From Streptomyces sp. NBC_01233 (GTDB lineage Bacteria > Actinomycetota > Actinomycetes > Streptomycetales > Streptomycetaceae), in the NCBI RefSeq assembly GCF_035989305.1, contig NZ_CP108514.1:9776501-9840500 (forward strand): a stretch of 64,000 bases of DNA. Direction: 5' to 3'. The translations under genes were made by a program, and so were the position numbers. The notes below the pieces were generated by a model that had not been told where the DNA came from, made no database searches, and saw nothing but the letters and a program-made list of their open reading frames with translations. This document shows positions 1 through 7,943 of this stretch, piece after piece (the stretch's first letter is position 1; the number at the start of each line of letters is the position of its first letter).

Positions 1-1166
1 TCCCAGGAGTGGTGCAGCCCCGTGAACCGGTGGCCCGGCCCGACGGTGACCGCGGCCAGGAACACGCCGTCGGCCTGCCGGGCCGCCTCGACGCCGTGCA
101 CGGCGGCCACCCGGCCCGGCCCGGCCGAGAGGAACCGGACGGCGGCGCCGCCCTTCGCCCGCCGGGGCAGTTCGTCCGGCGGCTCCTCGCCCTTGAGCAC
201 CGCGTAGTAGCTGCGCAGGAGTTCCACCGGATAGGCCAGCTGGATGGTGTCGAGGATGCCGCCGCCGGGCAGCCGGCCCGCGCATTCCACGAGGTACGGG
301 ACGCCGTCCGGGACGATCCATTCGCAGTGGACGATCCCGTCGCGGAAGCCGACGGCTTCGACCAGCCGGGCCGTCTGCCCACCGAGCAGGTCCGCGAGCT
401 GCTGCGGGATGTCGGCCGGCACGGTGTGGGCCATCTCCACCGGGTGGGCTCCGGGGAACAGCTGTTTGCCCGTGACGTTGACGAAGAGCGCGCCGCCGTC
501 CCGTACGAGCATCTCGACGCTGTACTCGGGCCCCTCGACGTACTGTTCGGCCAGCATGGAGAGCTCCATGGGCCGGTCCGGCACGAAGACGCCCTCGTCC
601 TGGACGAGACAGTCCGCCCAGGCTCCCTCGACCTCGGCCGGGTCGTGGATCACCCGGGTGCCGACCGATGCCTGACGGTTCGCCGGCTTGAGCACGACCG
701 GGCCCGGCCGGCCGCGCAGGAAGGCCAGGACATCGGCCGGGTCCCGTACGGGGACACTGGCCGGGTTGGCGATGCCGGCGGCGGCGCTGACCCGCCGCAG
801 CAACGCCTTGTCGCGCAGGATCTGCGCGGCGCCGAGACCGGCGCCGGGCAGGCCGTAGCGCTCCGCGAGCCGGGCGGCGAACGGCGTCGCGTACTCGATG
901 GCGGGCACGACCGCCGCGGGGGCCAGTCCGGGGTGGGCGTTGAAGAACTCGTCGGCCTTTCCCGCGAGGTGGTACTCCCACTCGATCAGGCCGCGGACGA
1001 AGGCCACCCCGTCGATCTGGTCGCGTACCCCCCGCTTGCGGACGACGTCGGGCTCCTCGACGTAGACGACCGAGCCGTCCCCCTGGAACTCCCCGATGGC
1101 GGCCATCGTCACGCCGACGAAGCCGACGACCAGGACCGGCCCGTCCGTGGCGGGCCGCGCCTTCAC
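1..1166 (-). CDS. ATP-grasp ligase, 3' end outside the window
   Basis: Last gene seen of a five-gene minus-strand operon; about 388 codons are visible and the stop lies beyond base 1. The frame starts at a GTG (1164-1166) that overlaps the MFS stop as GTGA. Reading the minus strand gives an ATP-grasp protein: an N-terminal pre-ATP-grasp domain, VLKPANRQASVGTRV as the nucleotide-binding strand and loop, EYSVEMLV in the central subdomain, and VECAGRLPGGG, which corresponds to the metal-binding E-x-N-x-R segment with the Asn replaced by Ala. This family activates a carboxylate as acyl phosphate and couples it to an amine. Within the operon it would be expected to ligate an amino acid to the N-N or N-O product made by the upstream enzymes; that role is inferred from position. 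Substrate unknown. Confidence 0.85.
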   Translation of the reverse strand, partial: MKARPATDGPVLVVGFVGVTMAAIGEFQGDGSVVYVEEPDVVRKRGVRDQIDGVAFVRGLIEWEYHLAGKADEFFNAHPGLAPAAVVPAIEYATPFAARLAERYGLPGAGLGAAQILRDKALLRRVSAAAGIANPASVPVRDPADVLAFLRGRPGPVVLKPANRQASVGTRVIHDPAEVEGAWADCLVQDEGVFVPDRPMELSMLAEQYVEGPEYSVEMLVRDGGALFVNVTGKQLFPGAHPVEMAHTVPADIPQQLADLLGGQTARLVEAVGFRDGIVHCEWIVPDGVPYLVECAGRLPGGGILDTIQLAYPVELLRSYYAVLKGEEPPDELPRRAKGGAAVRFLSAGPGRVAAVHGVEAARQADGVFLAAVTVGPGHRFTGLHHSW

Positions 1167-2515
1167 GAGGCACCTCCGACGACTTCGGGCCTGCCCTCGT
1201 CCGCGTTCGCCTCCGGGTCCTCGGCGGGGGCCGGTTCGGGCGGTTGGCGTACGCCCGCCAGGGCGAGCAGCCCGGCGACGGCGGTCACGATGCCGCACAG
1301 CAGCCAGAAGCCGCTGCCGAGCGCGGTCCATGCGTAGACGCCGAACAGCGGGGCGACGGCGCCGGCCGCGCCGCCGACCGCCTGCATCGTGCCGATGTAG
1401 CGGGCCTTCACCGACGACGGGAACGTCGCCGGGTGTGCGAACATGCTCGGCGCGGCGATCATGATTCCGGACACCACCAGCACCGCGCCCGCGATCGTGA
1501 ACGCCCCGGACCGCGAGGACAGTCCGTAGACCGCGAGCCCGAGCGCCTCCACCAGGTGGCCGGTGATGACCCTGACGTGCTTGGGCAGTCTGCTGAGGTA
1601 AGCGGTGATCTTGAGCTCGCACGTGATCAGCACCACGGACGACACCGTGAGCACCGTGCTGTAGAAGCTGGTCGGGTAGTCGTCGGCGACCAGCTCCAGC
1701 GGCAGTGCGATGTGGCCCTGGGCGTAGGTGAGCGAGCCGAGCAGAACGGCGGCCAGATAGTAGAGGTACTTGCGGTCGCGCAGCATCGCCGCGTACCCCG
1801 AGCCGGTGCGCCGGGCCTCTTCGGCGCCGGCGCCCTTGCCGTCGGCCCCGGCGGAGGCCGCGCCGGCCGGTGCGGTTCCGCCCTCGGACGCGCCTTCCTC
1901 GTCGGCCCCGTCCTGCGCGGTCTGCTTCGGGAGCAGAGCGAAGGCCAGCAGCGCGTAGACCAGCGCGGTCCCGCCGTCGATCCAGAACAGCAGGTCCCAG
2001 TTGACCAGGATCAGCCCGGCGGCGATCAGCGGCGCCAGGGCCGCGCCGATGTTCAGCGCGATCCGCATCATCGAGAACGCCATGACCTGGTACCGGTCCG
2101 GCATCAGATCGCTCAGCATCACGGCCGCGGCCGGCCGGTACGCCTGCGTGAACAGGCCCGCCAGCCCGACGACGACGAGCAGCGGCCACAGCATCCCCGG
2201 CCCGCTCAGCCACGAGATCGCCGCCACCAGCGGGGCCGAACCGGCCATGGCCGTCACGATCGTGGCCCGGGGCCCGAACCGCTGGGTGAACTCACCGCCC
2301 AGCATCGTGCCGAAGACGGACCCCGCGCTGTAGGCGACCAGCGTCAGACCCGCGGCGGCCACCGACATGCCGCGGAAGGTCAGGTACAGCACGAGGAACG
2401 TCTGGACGAACGCGCCGAGCTGGTTGATCAGCACGCCCCCGAGGAGATACCGGACCGGTGCCGGGGTCGCCTTCAGCGCCTCGAACACACCGATCGGAGT
2501 GTCCTCCTTCTTCAT
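1163..2515 (-). CDS. MFS transporter of the N-hydroxylase operon
   Basis: A 450-residue, 12-helix major facilitator protein beginning MKKEDTPIGV, with a conserved first helix (RYLLGGVLINQLGAFVQTF), a GxxxGxxxxxR-type loop after TM2 and a long acidic and Ala-rich cytoplasmic loop between the two six-helix halves. The ATG at 2515 overlaps the stop of the oxidase gene as ATGA, and its own stop overlaps the ATP-grasp GTG, so it is translated in the operon. It resembles DHA1-type drug exporters. Its position suggests export of, or self-protection from, the operon's product; no substrate can be read from the sequence. Confidence 0.9.
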   Translation of the reverse strand: MKKEDTPIGVFEALKATPAPVRYLLGGVLINQLGAFVQTFLVLYLTFRGMSVAAAGLTLVAYSAGSVFGTMLGGEFTQRFGPRATIVTAMAGSAPLVAAISWLSGPGMLWPLLVVVGLAGLFTQAYRPAAAVMLSDLMPDRYQVMAFSMMRIALNIGAALAPLIAAGLILVNWDLLFWIDGGTALVYALLAFALLPKQTAQDGADEEGASEGGTAPAGAASAGADGKGAGAEEARRTGSGYAAMLRDRKYLYYLAAVLLGSLTYAQGHIALPLELVADDYPTSFYSTVLTVSSVVLITCELKITAYLSRLPKHVRVITGHLVEALGLAVYGLSSRSGAFTIAGAVLVVSGIMIAAPSMFAHPATFPSSVKARYIGTMQAVGGAAGAVAPLFGVYAWTALGSGFWLLCGIVTAVAGLLALAGVRQPPEPAPAEDPEANADEGRPEVVGGAS

Positions 2516-3582
2516 GCCGCTCCCTTCGTCAAGGCATCGACGATCCGCCCCGCGACGAGCGGGGCCTGACTGAAACCGGAGCCGCCGCAGGCCGCCCGCG
2601 ACCAGACGGCGGGCCCCACCCGGGCGAGCAGCGCACCGCCGGTGTCCGCGGCGCTCACGTAGTGGCACGGTTTCACCGCCGCCACGGTGTAGCGGTCCAG
2701 GCCGGCCAGCGGCGCCGCCCGGGCCAGCCGGGCCACCCAGGGCGACTGGTCCTCGTCCGCGCAGTCCGCGGTGGTGCCCGCGTCCCGGGACACGGCGTCG
2801 GAGCTGATCTTCAGGAGCGTGCCCTCGCCGGGTGGCATCACCCAGGCCCGCCCGTCCGCGCCGAGGCCGCCCGCCGCGGGCGCGCCCGCCCACCACCGTG
2901 CCGCGTCCGCGGGCGGCCGCAGGTACACCATGGTCTGGCGGTGCAGTACGACCGGATGGTCGACCAGATCGCGGGTCCACGGGCCGGCGGCGATCAGCAC
3001 CAGGTCGGCGCCGAGCTTCTCCCCGCCGGCCAGCAGGACGTGGGCCGAGTCGACGTCCACGTGCGTGACCGTGCTGTACGGCCGCAGGGCCACCGCGGGA
3101 TGTCCGGTCAGCCACCGGACCGCGGCCCGCAGGACCCGGTCCGCGAGCAGGACTCCGGCGTCGGCCTCGCGTACACCCGCCGAGCCGGCCGGGAACTCCA
3201 GGTACGGCAGGCGCTCCGGCTCCACCGTCTCCACGGACACGCCCGCCGCGGCAGCCGCGGTGGCCACCGCGGAGAGCTGCTCCCGCGGCCAGGCGGTCAC
3301 CACGCCCACGCGCCGGTAGAAGCCGGTGCCCAGCAGGGTCTGGAGTTCCAGCCACCGGCTCCGGGCGGCGGCCATCCGCCGGGTGGCGTCCGCGTCGTCC
3401 GGGCTGAAGGTGCGGATGACCCGGTGCTGGTCCGCCGAGCTCGACTCCGGATTGGGGATCGGGCCCCGGTCCAGCAGGGTCACGCGGTGGCCCGCGAGCG
3501 CGCATTCCACCGCGGTCAGCAGCCCGGTGACGCCCGCTCCCACGACGAGTACCTGCCGGGAGGCTGCCGCCGCCGCCCTCAC
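2512..3582 (-). CDS. FAD-dependent amine/amino-acid oxidase (DAO family)
   Basis: A 356-residue protein beginning VRAAAAASRQVLVVGAGV at a GTG that overlaps the upstream stop as GTGA. The dinucleotide-binding motif VVGAGVTGLLTA lies near residues 11-22, followed by an acidic end of strand 2 (LLDRG), a central substrate domain and the C-terminal GGSGFSQAP segment that closes over FAD in glycine and sarcosine oxidases. DAO-fold enzymes oxidise a C-N bond to an imine. In the s56-p1 (Spb38-40) and triacsin (Tri26-28) hydrazine pathways a related flavoenzyme releases hydrazinoacetate from the lysine-glycine N-N adduct. The co-location here with an N-hydroxylase and a MetRS-like protein supports the same kind of step. 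The catalytic assignment is inferred. Confidence 0.88.
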   Translation of the reverse strand: MRAAAAASRQVLVVGAGVTGLLTAVECALAGHRVTLLDRGPIPNPESSSADQHRVIRTFSPDDADATRRMAAARSRWLELQTLLGTGFYRRVGVVTAWPREQLSAVATAAAAAGVSVETVEPERLPYLEFPAGSAGVREADAGVLLADRVLRAAVRWLTGHPAVALRPYSTVTHVDVDSAHVLLAGGEKLGADLVLIAAGPWTRDLVDHPVVLHRQTMVYLRPPADAARWWAGAPAAGGLGADGRAWVMPPGEGTLLKISSDAVSRDAGTTADCADEDQSPWVARLARAAPLAGLDRYTVAAVKPCHYVSAADTGGALLARVGPAVWSRAACGGSGFSQAPLVAGRIVDALTKGAA

Positions 3583-5135
3583 GGCGCCGTCTCCGCCAGC
3601 CGTGGCAACCGTACGGGCGTGACCCGAGTGACGGGATCGGCGTCCGCGGCCCGCCGTGCGGCGGGGATCGCCGGGTCCGGGAAGGCCTCCCCGGCCAGAT
3701 CGATCAGGACCGGCCCCGCGCAGCGCAGGAACACCTCCACCTCGTGGCAGAAGTCGCCCGCGTCGTCGGGTCCCGCCTCCCACCGGTCCAGCCGCGCCAG
3801 CTGCTCGGACAGGGTGAAGGCCACCGCGGTCAGGCTGAACCGGCGGACGTCGTAGGCGGCGGAGAAACGTTCCAGCATGAGCCCGGCCGCGACCCTGGAC
3901 CGCTCGGACACCGGCAGCGGTCCCCGGTCCGTCCACGTGGCCACCTTGTCCGCCACCCGGTTCCACGGCCGCACGAGCCGTGCCCCGGTCACCTGATCCA
4001 GGGCCTCGCGGGTGAAGTTCGTGCGCTGGAAATCGGGGCTGGTCGCGGCGAGATAGAACCGGATGAGGTCCCTCGGCACCTCGGCGGCCAGCTCCCGCCC
4101 CGTCACGACGTGACCGCGGCTGGTGGAGAACTTGTCGTGGTCCAGCTCGTAGAACTCGTTGGTGACGAAGTGCCCGGGCAGGACGTAGCCGCCCAGTGCC
4201 AGCAGCATCGCGGCCCCGGCCACCGCGAAGGCGAAGCCGGCGTCGGAACCGAAGAAGTACACCACCTCGGAGCCCGCGTCGGAGAACCACAGCTCGTCGT
4301 CGGCGGCGAGCACCGCACCGCGGTGCTCGGCCGCCAGCGCGGTGCAGTGCATGCTCCACGCGATGGTCTCGGCGTCCGCGTAGATCACCTGGCCGACGAC
4401 CTCCGGGAAGGGCGCCGGGATGCCCCAGGCGATCGGCAGGGTGACGGGATAGTCCGGGAGCGGCCGGGAAAGGATCTCCTCGATCATCTGCGCCAGACGC
4501 GGCCGCATCGTCGCGCTCTGCTGCGCGAAGTACCCCACGAGGGCCTCGCGGTGGTCCTCCAGCGGCAGCACCAGCACCTGCTGCTCGCGCAGTTCCACCG
4601 GATCGTCGGGATCCAGGGTGGAGCGCGGTCCGATCAGGTCGCCGGAGGCGATCCAGTGCCCGCAGTTCTCGCACAGCCCGGCGCAGCCGTCGGCGAGGCA
4701 CACCGGGCAACCGCCCCGTACGTACGCATCCGTGAGGTACTCGCCCGTGCGCGGCGAGTACGGGAACCGCACCCCCTGCAGCCGGAGCTTGCCCGCGCTG
4801 TGCAGGCGCTCGAAGAAGTGCCGCACTGTCTTCACGTACCGGTCGCCGAACCGGACGAAACCGTCCGGCCGGATCCCCGCGGCCGCCAGGGTCTCCTCGA
4901 CCTGCCCGGCCGACCGCACGCGCAGGTCCTCCGGCTGCACGCCCAGCCTCCGTGCGGTCGTCACGATGTAGTTCTGCGTGAAGTGCACGCCCGTGCCGAA
5001 GAGCACGTCCCGGCCCGCGGCGCGCGCGTACCGCGCGCACACGTCCGCGGCCAGGAAGGGGCCGGCCAGGTGGCCCAGGTGCAAATCGCCGTTGGCGGTC
5101 GGTCCGGGGGCGATCACCACCAGGGTCCGCTTCAT
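3579..5135 (-). CDS. Methionyl-tRNA-synthetase-like protein, no fused cupin
   Basis: A 518-residue class I synthetase-like protein. It has an HLGH (HIGH) motif at residues 19-22 inside NGDLHLGHLAGPF, a cysteine cluster (C143, C146, C151, C155, C158) like the MetRS zinc knuckle, a Rossmann second half and a KMSKS-like KFSTS at 335-339. The C-terminus is a short helical anticodon-domain-like region; no EMAP or cupin domain follows. The ATG at 5135 overlaps the N-hydroxylase stop as ATGA. In bacterial hydrazine pathways MetRS-like domains adenylate an amino acid and transfer it to the hydroxylamine of N6-hydroxylysine, and an attached zinc cupin rearranges the ester to an N-N bond. Here the cupin is absent. 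A spare housekeeping MetRS is the alternative but fits the operon poorly. Confidence 0.85.
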   Translation of the reverse strand: MKRTLVVIAPGPTANGDLHLGHLAGPFLAADVCARYARAAGRDVLFGTGVHFTQNYIVTTARRLGVQPEDLRVRSAGQVEETLAAAGIRPDGFVRFGDRYVKTVRHFFERLHSAGKLRLQGVRFPYSPRTGEYLTDAYVRGGCPVCLADGCAGLCENCGHWIASGDLIGPRSTLDPDDPVELREQQVLVLPLEDHREALVGYFAQQSATMRPRLAQMIEEILSRPLPDYPVTLPIAWGIPAPFPEVVGQVIYADAETIAWSMHCTALAAEHRGAVLAADDELWFSDAGSEVVYFFGSDAGFAFAVAGAAMLLALGGYVLPGHFVTNEFYELDHDKFSTSRGHVVTGRELAAEVPRDLIRFYLAATSPDFQRTNFTREALDQVTGARLVRPWNRVADKVATWTDRGPLPVSERSRVAAGLMLERFSAAYDVRRFSLTAVAFTLSEQLARLDRWEAGPDDAGDFCHEVEVFLRCAGPVLIDLAGEAFPDPAIPAARRAADADPVTRVTPVRLPRLAETAP

Positions 5136-6418
5136 CGGGCGCTCCTGGGTTCGGTGACGGTTTCGCGGCGGGCGAGGAGGTCGGTGAGGATGTCGTGGGA
5201 GCGGTGGGCGAGGACGCTGATGAGGGAGTCGGCGATGCCGTGGGTCTCCTCGTTGACGCCTTGGAGGTAGACGGCGCCCCAGGCGGATTCGCCGAGGTCG
5301 ACGCGGTAGTTGCGGCTCACGGTGACCTCGTCGAGTCCGACCCGCGCCGCGAGGTCCCGTACGAGCGCGGGCTTGCGCGGGTCGTAGCCGGTGCCGAGCA
5401 GCACCAGGTCGCACCGCAGCGGCTCGATCTTGCCGCTGATCCGGTCCCGCAGATCGAGCACCACTTCGTCACCGTCGAGGCGGGCACCCACGACCTCGGT
5501 CATGGCCCGGACGGCCGACCGCTGCGGGCCGAGCATTTTCTCCCGGTAGAGCATCGTGTAGAGCTCGTCGAGGAACGGCGGCGCCACTCCCGCGTAGTTG
5601 GTGAACCGCATTTCGTCCAGGAGCTGCGAACGCACCTCCGGCGGACTGTCGTAGAACTCGTCGACGAAGGACGGGAAGAACAATTCGTTGACGAATTTGC
5701 TGGTCTGGTAGTTCTGCAGACCGATCGAGCGGACCACCATCGTCACCTGACTGGACGGCAGGTTCTCGCGCAATGCGAAGAACATCTCCGCGGCGCTCTG
5801 CGCTCCGCCCACGACCACGGCGCGAACGGGTTCGTCCTTCGGAATCCGTGCGATCCGCGTCCGGTACTGGGCACTGTGGACGAGCCGGTCCCCGGGGAGC
5901 GCGGCGAAGACGTCCGGCACCCGCGGATCGCGTCCGCCGCCGACCACCAGGTCGCGGCAGCGGATGGTGTCCCCGTCGGTGAGCCGCACGCTCCACCCGG
6001 ACACCGACCCGTCCGCCTCGCACACCGGGTCGATCTGCGCGGCGCGGGCGCCGTAGCGGATCTGGACCTGCTCCAGGGAGGCGGCGACCCACTGCAGGTA
6101 GTCGGAGAACTCCCACCGGAAGGGGTGGAAGGTCCCCAGGTTCACGAACTCGTCGAGCCGGCCCTGGGAATGGAGGAAATTGAGGAACGAGAACCTGCTG
6201 CTGGGATTCCGCAGCGTCACCAGGTCCTTGAGGAAGGACACCTGGCTGCGCGCCCACGGCATCAGCAGATCGCGCTGCCATTTGATGTCCGGGCTCTGCT
6301 CCAGCAGCAGGGTCCCGTCGGCCAGTTCGGTCGAACCCGACTCCTCGATGGCCACCGCGAGCGCCAGATTCGCCGGCCCCGCACCGATCGCCAGAACACC
6401 GACCTCCCGATCAGCCAC
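5132..6418 (-). CDS. L-lysine/L-ornithine N-monooxygenase (SidA/IucD/PvdA family)
   Basis: First gene of the operon, 428 residues, starting at GTG 6418 behind a GAGGGGGAA ribosome site. FAD motif IGAGPANLALAVA near residue 11, NADPH motif VVGGAQSAAEMFF in the middle, the family signature KFVNELFFPSFVDEFY, and LLGTGYDPRKP near the end match flavin-dependent N-hydroxylases of the side-chain amine of lysine or ornithine. These use FAD, NADPH and O2. Such enzymes usually feed hydroxamate siderophores, but no NRPS, IucA/C or acyltransferase follows; the MetRS-like and DAO-like neighbours instead match hydrazine pathways that begin with N6-hydroxylysine. Lysine versus ornithine cannot be decided by eye. 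Confidence 0.88.
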   Translation of the reverse strand: MADREVGVLAIGAGPANLALAVAIEESGSTELADGTLLLEQSPDIKWQRDLLMPWARSQVSFLKDLVTLRNPSSRFSFLNFLHSQGRLDEFVNLGTFHPFRWEFSDYLQWVAASLEQVQIRYGARAAQIDPVCEADGSVSGWSVRLTDGDTIRCRDLVVGGGRDPRVPDVFAALPGDRLVHSAQYRTRIARIPKDEPVRAVVVGGAQSAAEMFFALRENLPSSQVTMVVRSIGLQNYQTSKFVNELFFPSFVDEFYDSPPEVRSQLLDEMRFTNYAGVAPPFLDELYTMLYREKMLGPQRSAVRAMTEVVGARLDGDEVVLDLRDRISGKIEPLRCDLVLLGTGYDPRKPALVRDLAARVGLDEVTVSRNYRVDLGESAWGAVYLQGVNEETHGIADSLISVLAHRSHDILTDLLARRETVTEPRSAR

Positions 6419-6672
6419 ACTTCCCCCTCGATCACAGTGATCCGACTCACGGACAGGCAGTAGCGAGGCTAGATTTCCGCCGCTCCCGATCGATAGGGGA
6501 ACTTGTCCCTTCGACTGGGGAATCTCAGCGGGGAAATCGGTGCCGCCGGCTCAAGCGGTCTGATAAACATGGCTCGCTGCGCACCGGTCCTCGCACCGAC
6601 CGCCGCTGCGATCCCCGCACCGACCGCCGTGGCGCCCGCCCCGAGGCGCCCTCACGAGAGTCGCCCCGCACG
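6419..6672. promoter_or_regulatory. Divergent control region of the hydroxylase operon and the araC wreck
   Basis: 254 bases separate the N-hydroxylase GTG from the ATG of the broken AraC gene. A perfect palindrome GATCAC-A-GTGATC sits at 6430-6442, only 12 bases upstream of the hydroxylase start, and could be an operator or part of the leader. No convincing -10/-35 pair was identified on either strand. Divergent placement of an AraC gene next to a biosynthetic operon is the usual arrangement for a pathway regulator. Confidence 0.4.
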
Positions 6673-7228
6673 ATGACGGATGACCACCACTGGCTCCGGC
6701 CCGGGATGGCGGCCGCCGTCCCGCTCGACGAACCGCCCGCCGTCGTGAGCATCGGGGTCGGGCTGCACGGGGTCACCAGCGCGCTCGACGTATTCCGGCT
6801 GCCGGGCCTGTGGCAGCTGCACCTGTACCGGTACGCCGCCGAACTCACCGTCGGCGGGGTGCCGCACGCCATCCGGCCGGGCCATGTGAGCCTCGTACCG
6901 CCGGGCGCGGTGGTGCGCTACCGCTACCGCTACCGGGGCCGCTCCGAGCACCTGTACGCCCACCTGCGGCTGCCCGGAGCCGAGGAGGCGAGGCCGGCGA
7001 GCCGCGCTCCGGCGGGCCGCGGGCCGTGCCCGTGGTCCAGGACGCCGGGGCAGGGACCCCCGTCCTCTCCGAGCTCCTGCTGCGCGCCATCGCCGCCGCC
7101 CCGGGCGCCCCGCGCCGGGCGGACGCCGAGGTGTGGGGGGCGCTGTGGCGGGTCGCCGGGCCCGCCGGCCCCGGCGCCCGACCGCACGCCTCGGCGGCGG
7201 CAGCCATCGCCTCCGTCGAGTCCCACCG
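6673..7228 (+). pseudogene. AraC-family regulator, frameshifted and lacking its HTH
   Basis: The ATG at 6673 opens an AraC-type effector domain: residues 1-105 contain WQLHLYRYAAELTVGG, then LVPPGAVVRYRYRYRG and SEHLYAHLRLP, typical of the cupin-like sensor half. The frame breaks at about 6985-7010. The correct continuation (AVPVVQDAG, then SELLLRAIAAAPG and EVWGALWRVAG) lies in the -1 frame and reaches AAAAIASVESH, the usual entry into the AraC HTH. At about 7228 it stops abruptly and joins reversed alpha-fucosidase sequence, so both helix-turn-helix motifs are missing. It therefore cannot bind DNA as an AraC protein. It lies divergent to the hydroxylase operon, which may have lost its regulator. 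Confidence 0.75.
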
Positions 7229-7325
7229 TCCTCGCGGGGTCCGGGCCCGAGCAGGAGATTGCCTCCCATGCCGATCGTCTCGGTGAAGTGGCGCACGAGC
7301 CGGTGCACCGACTTGTGCCTAGGCC
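7228..7325 (-). pseudogene. Alpha-L-fucosidase remnant (GH29-like tail)
   Basis: On the minus strand about 30 codons read KSVHRLVRHFTETIGMGG and then GNLLLGPGPREDG, which matches the conserved segment near the end of the GH29 alpha-L-fucosidase catalytic domain (normally GNLLLNVGPxxDG). No start, no upstream domain and no continuation were found in any frame to about 7600. It abuts the truncated AraC gene, so the two were joined by a deletion or rearrangement. Assignment rests on this one motif. Confidence 0.55.
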
Positions 7326-7637
7326 GGGGCCCCCGCGGAGCGCGTGGGACCGGATCACCGGCCGTGGTCGGTCCTCACCCCGTGGCCGGGGGGCTCGGCA
7401 GCGAATTGACGGATGTCGGCAGCGCGTTGCAGCGACCTTCTCGAACAGGGCTCCGTCGAACTGCCCCACGGCCACCGGGCTCCGATGCCTCCGAACGGGG
7501 GCCGACGGGACACCCCTTCGAGGGAACCGGCGGCCTGAACCACGTCGGGCGGCCGTGAGCTGCCGAATGAAAGGGGGCGGCCCCCTCGGGGCCGCGCGGT
7601 GCTCCGGCATCGCTGTGCGGTTACAAGGAGATGTCAC
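7326..7637. other. Non-coding stretch upstream of the chaplin
   Basis: No frame on either strand shows recognisable protein sequence. An 8-bp GC hairpin with a 3-base loop (7577-7595) lies 43 bases before the chaplin start and may end transcripts coming from the left or be part of the chaplin leader. AAGGAG at 7625-7630 is the chaplin ribosome site. Confidence 0.5.
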
Positions 7638-7877
7638 GTGTCGCGTGTTCTGAAGAGTGCCGGTCTTGCCCTGGTGATGAGCCTGGCGGTCATCGGCGGT
7701 GCGTCCTCGGCGTCGGCGGACGCCAAGGCGGAGGGCGCCGCGATCGGCTCGCCCGGTGTCCTCTCGGGCAACCTGATCCAGATCCCGATCCACGTTCCGA
7801 GCAACCTGTGCGGGAACAGCGTCAACGTGATCGGCGCGCTCAACCCGACCGCCGGCAACGTCTGCGTCAACGCCTGA
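7638..7877 (+). CDS. Short chaplin
   Basis: A 79-residue secreted protein. The GTG at 7638 follows AAGGAG by 7 bases. A Sec signal peptide (VLKSAGLALVMSLAVIGG) ends at about residue 28 (SASA-DA), leaving roughly 50 residues that form one chaplin domain: GSPGVLSGNLIQIPIHVP, two cysteines in NLCGN and GNVCVN, and the GN/VN repeats. Lengths and cysteines fit the short chaplin class (ChpD-H), which assembles amyloid fibrils on aerial hyphae and lowers surface tension. There is no C-terminal sorting signal. Which paralogue it is cannot be fixed by eye. Confidence 0.95.
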   Translation: MSRVLKSAGLALVMSLAVIGGASSASADAKAEGAAIGSPGVLSGNLIQIPIHVPSNLCGNSVNVIGALNPTAGNVCVNA

Positions 7878-7890
7878 CGGTCGTGAAGCC

Positions 7891-7928
7891 CGGCTCATCC
7901 CGGTCGCGGACAGCGCCGGGATGAGCCG
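7891..7928. terminator. Bidirectional hairpin between chaplin and carbonic anhydrase
   Basis: A perfect 13-bp stem, CGGCTCATCCCGG at 7891-7903 and its complement at 7916-7928, with a 12-base loop, lies between two convergent genes. It should end both transcripts. No T-run follows, as is usual in Streptomyces. Confidence 0.85.
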
Positions 7929-7943
7929 CACGCGCCGCCGCCG

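Noticed and set aside
3579..5135. Second housekeeping or resistance-type methionyl-tRNA synthetase
   Set aside because: It is locked by overlaps into an operon with an N-hydroxylase and an oxidase, has a degenerate KMSKS and a short C-terminus. It cannot be fully excluded.
5132..6418. Hydroxamate siderophore cluster
   Set aside because: No acyltransferase, NRPS, IucA/C synthetase or iron-box was seen in the visible part of the operon.
6673..7000. The cupin-like N-terminus of the AraC remnant as the missing N-N forming cupin
   Set aside because: Its motifs (LVPPGAVVRYRYRYRG, SEHLYAHLRL) are those of AraC sensor domains and it leads into an AraC HTH entry sequence; no metal-binding cupin box was seen.
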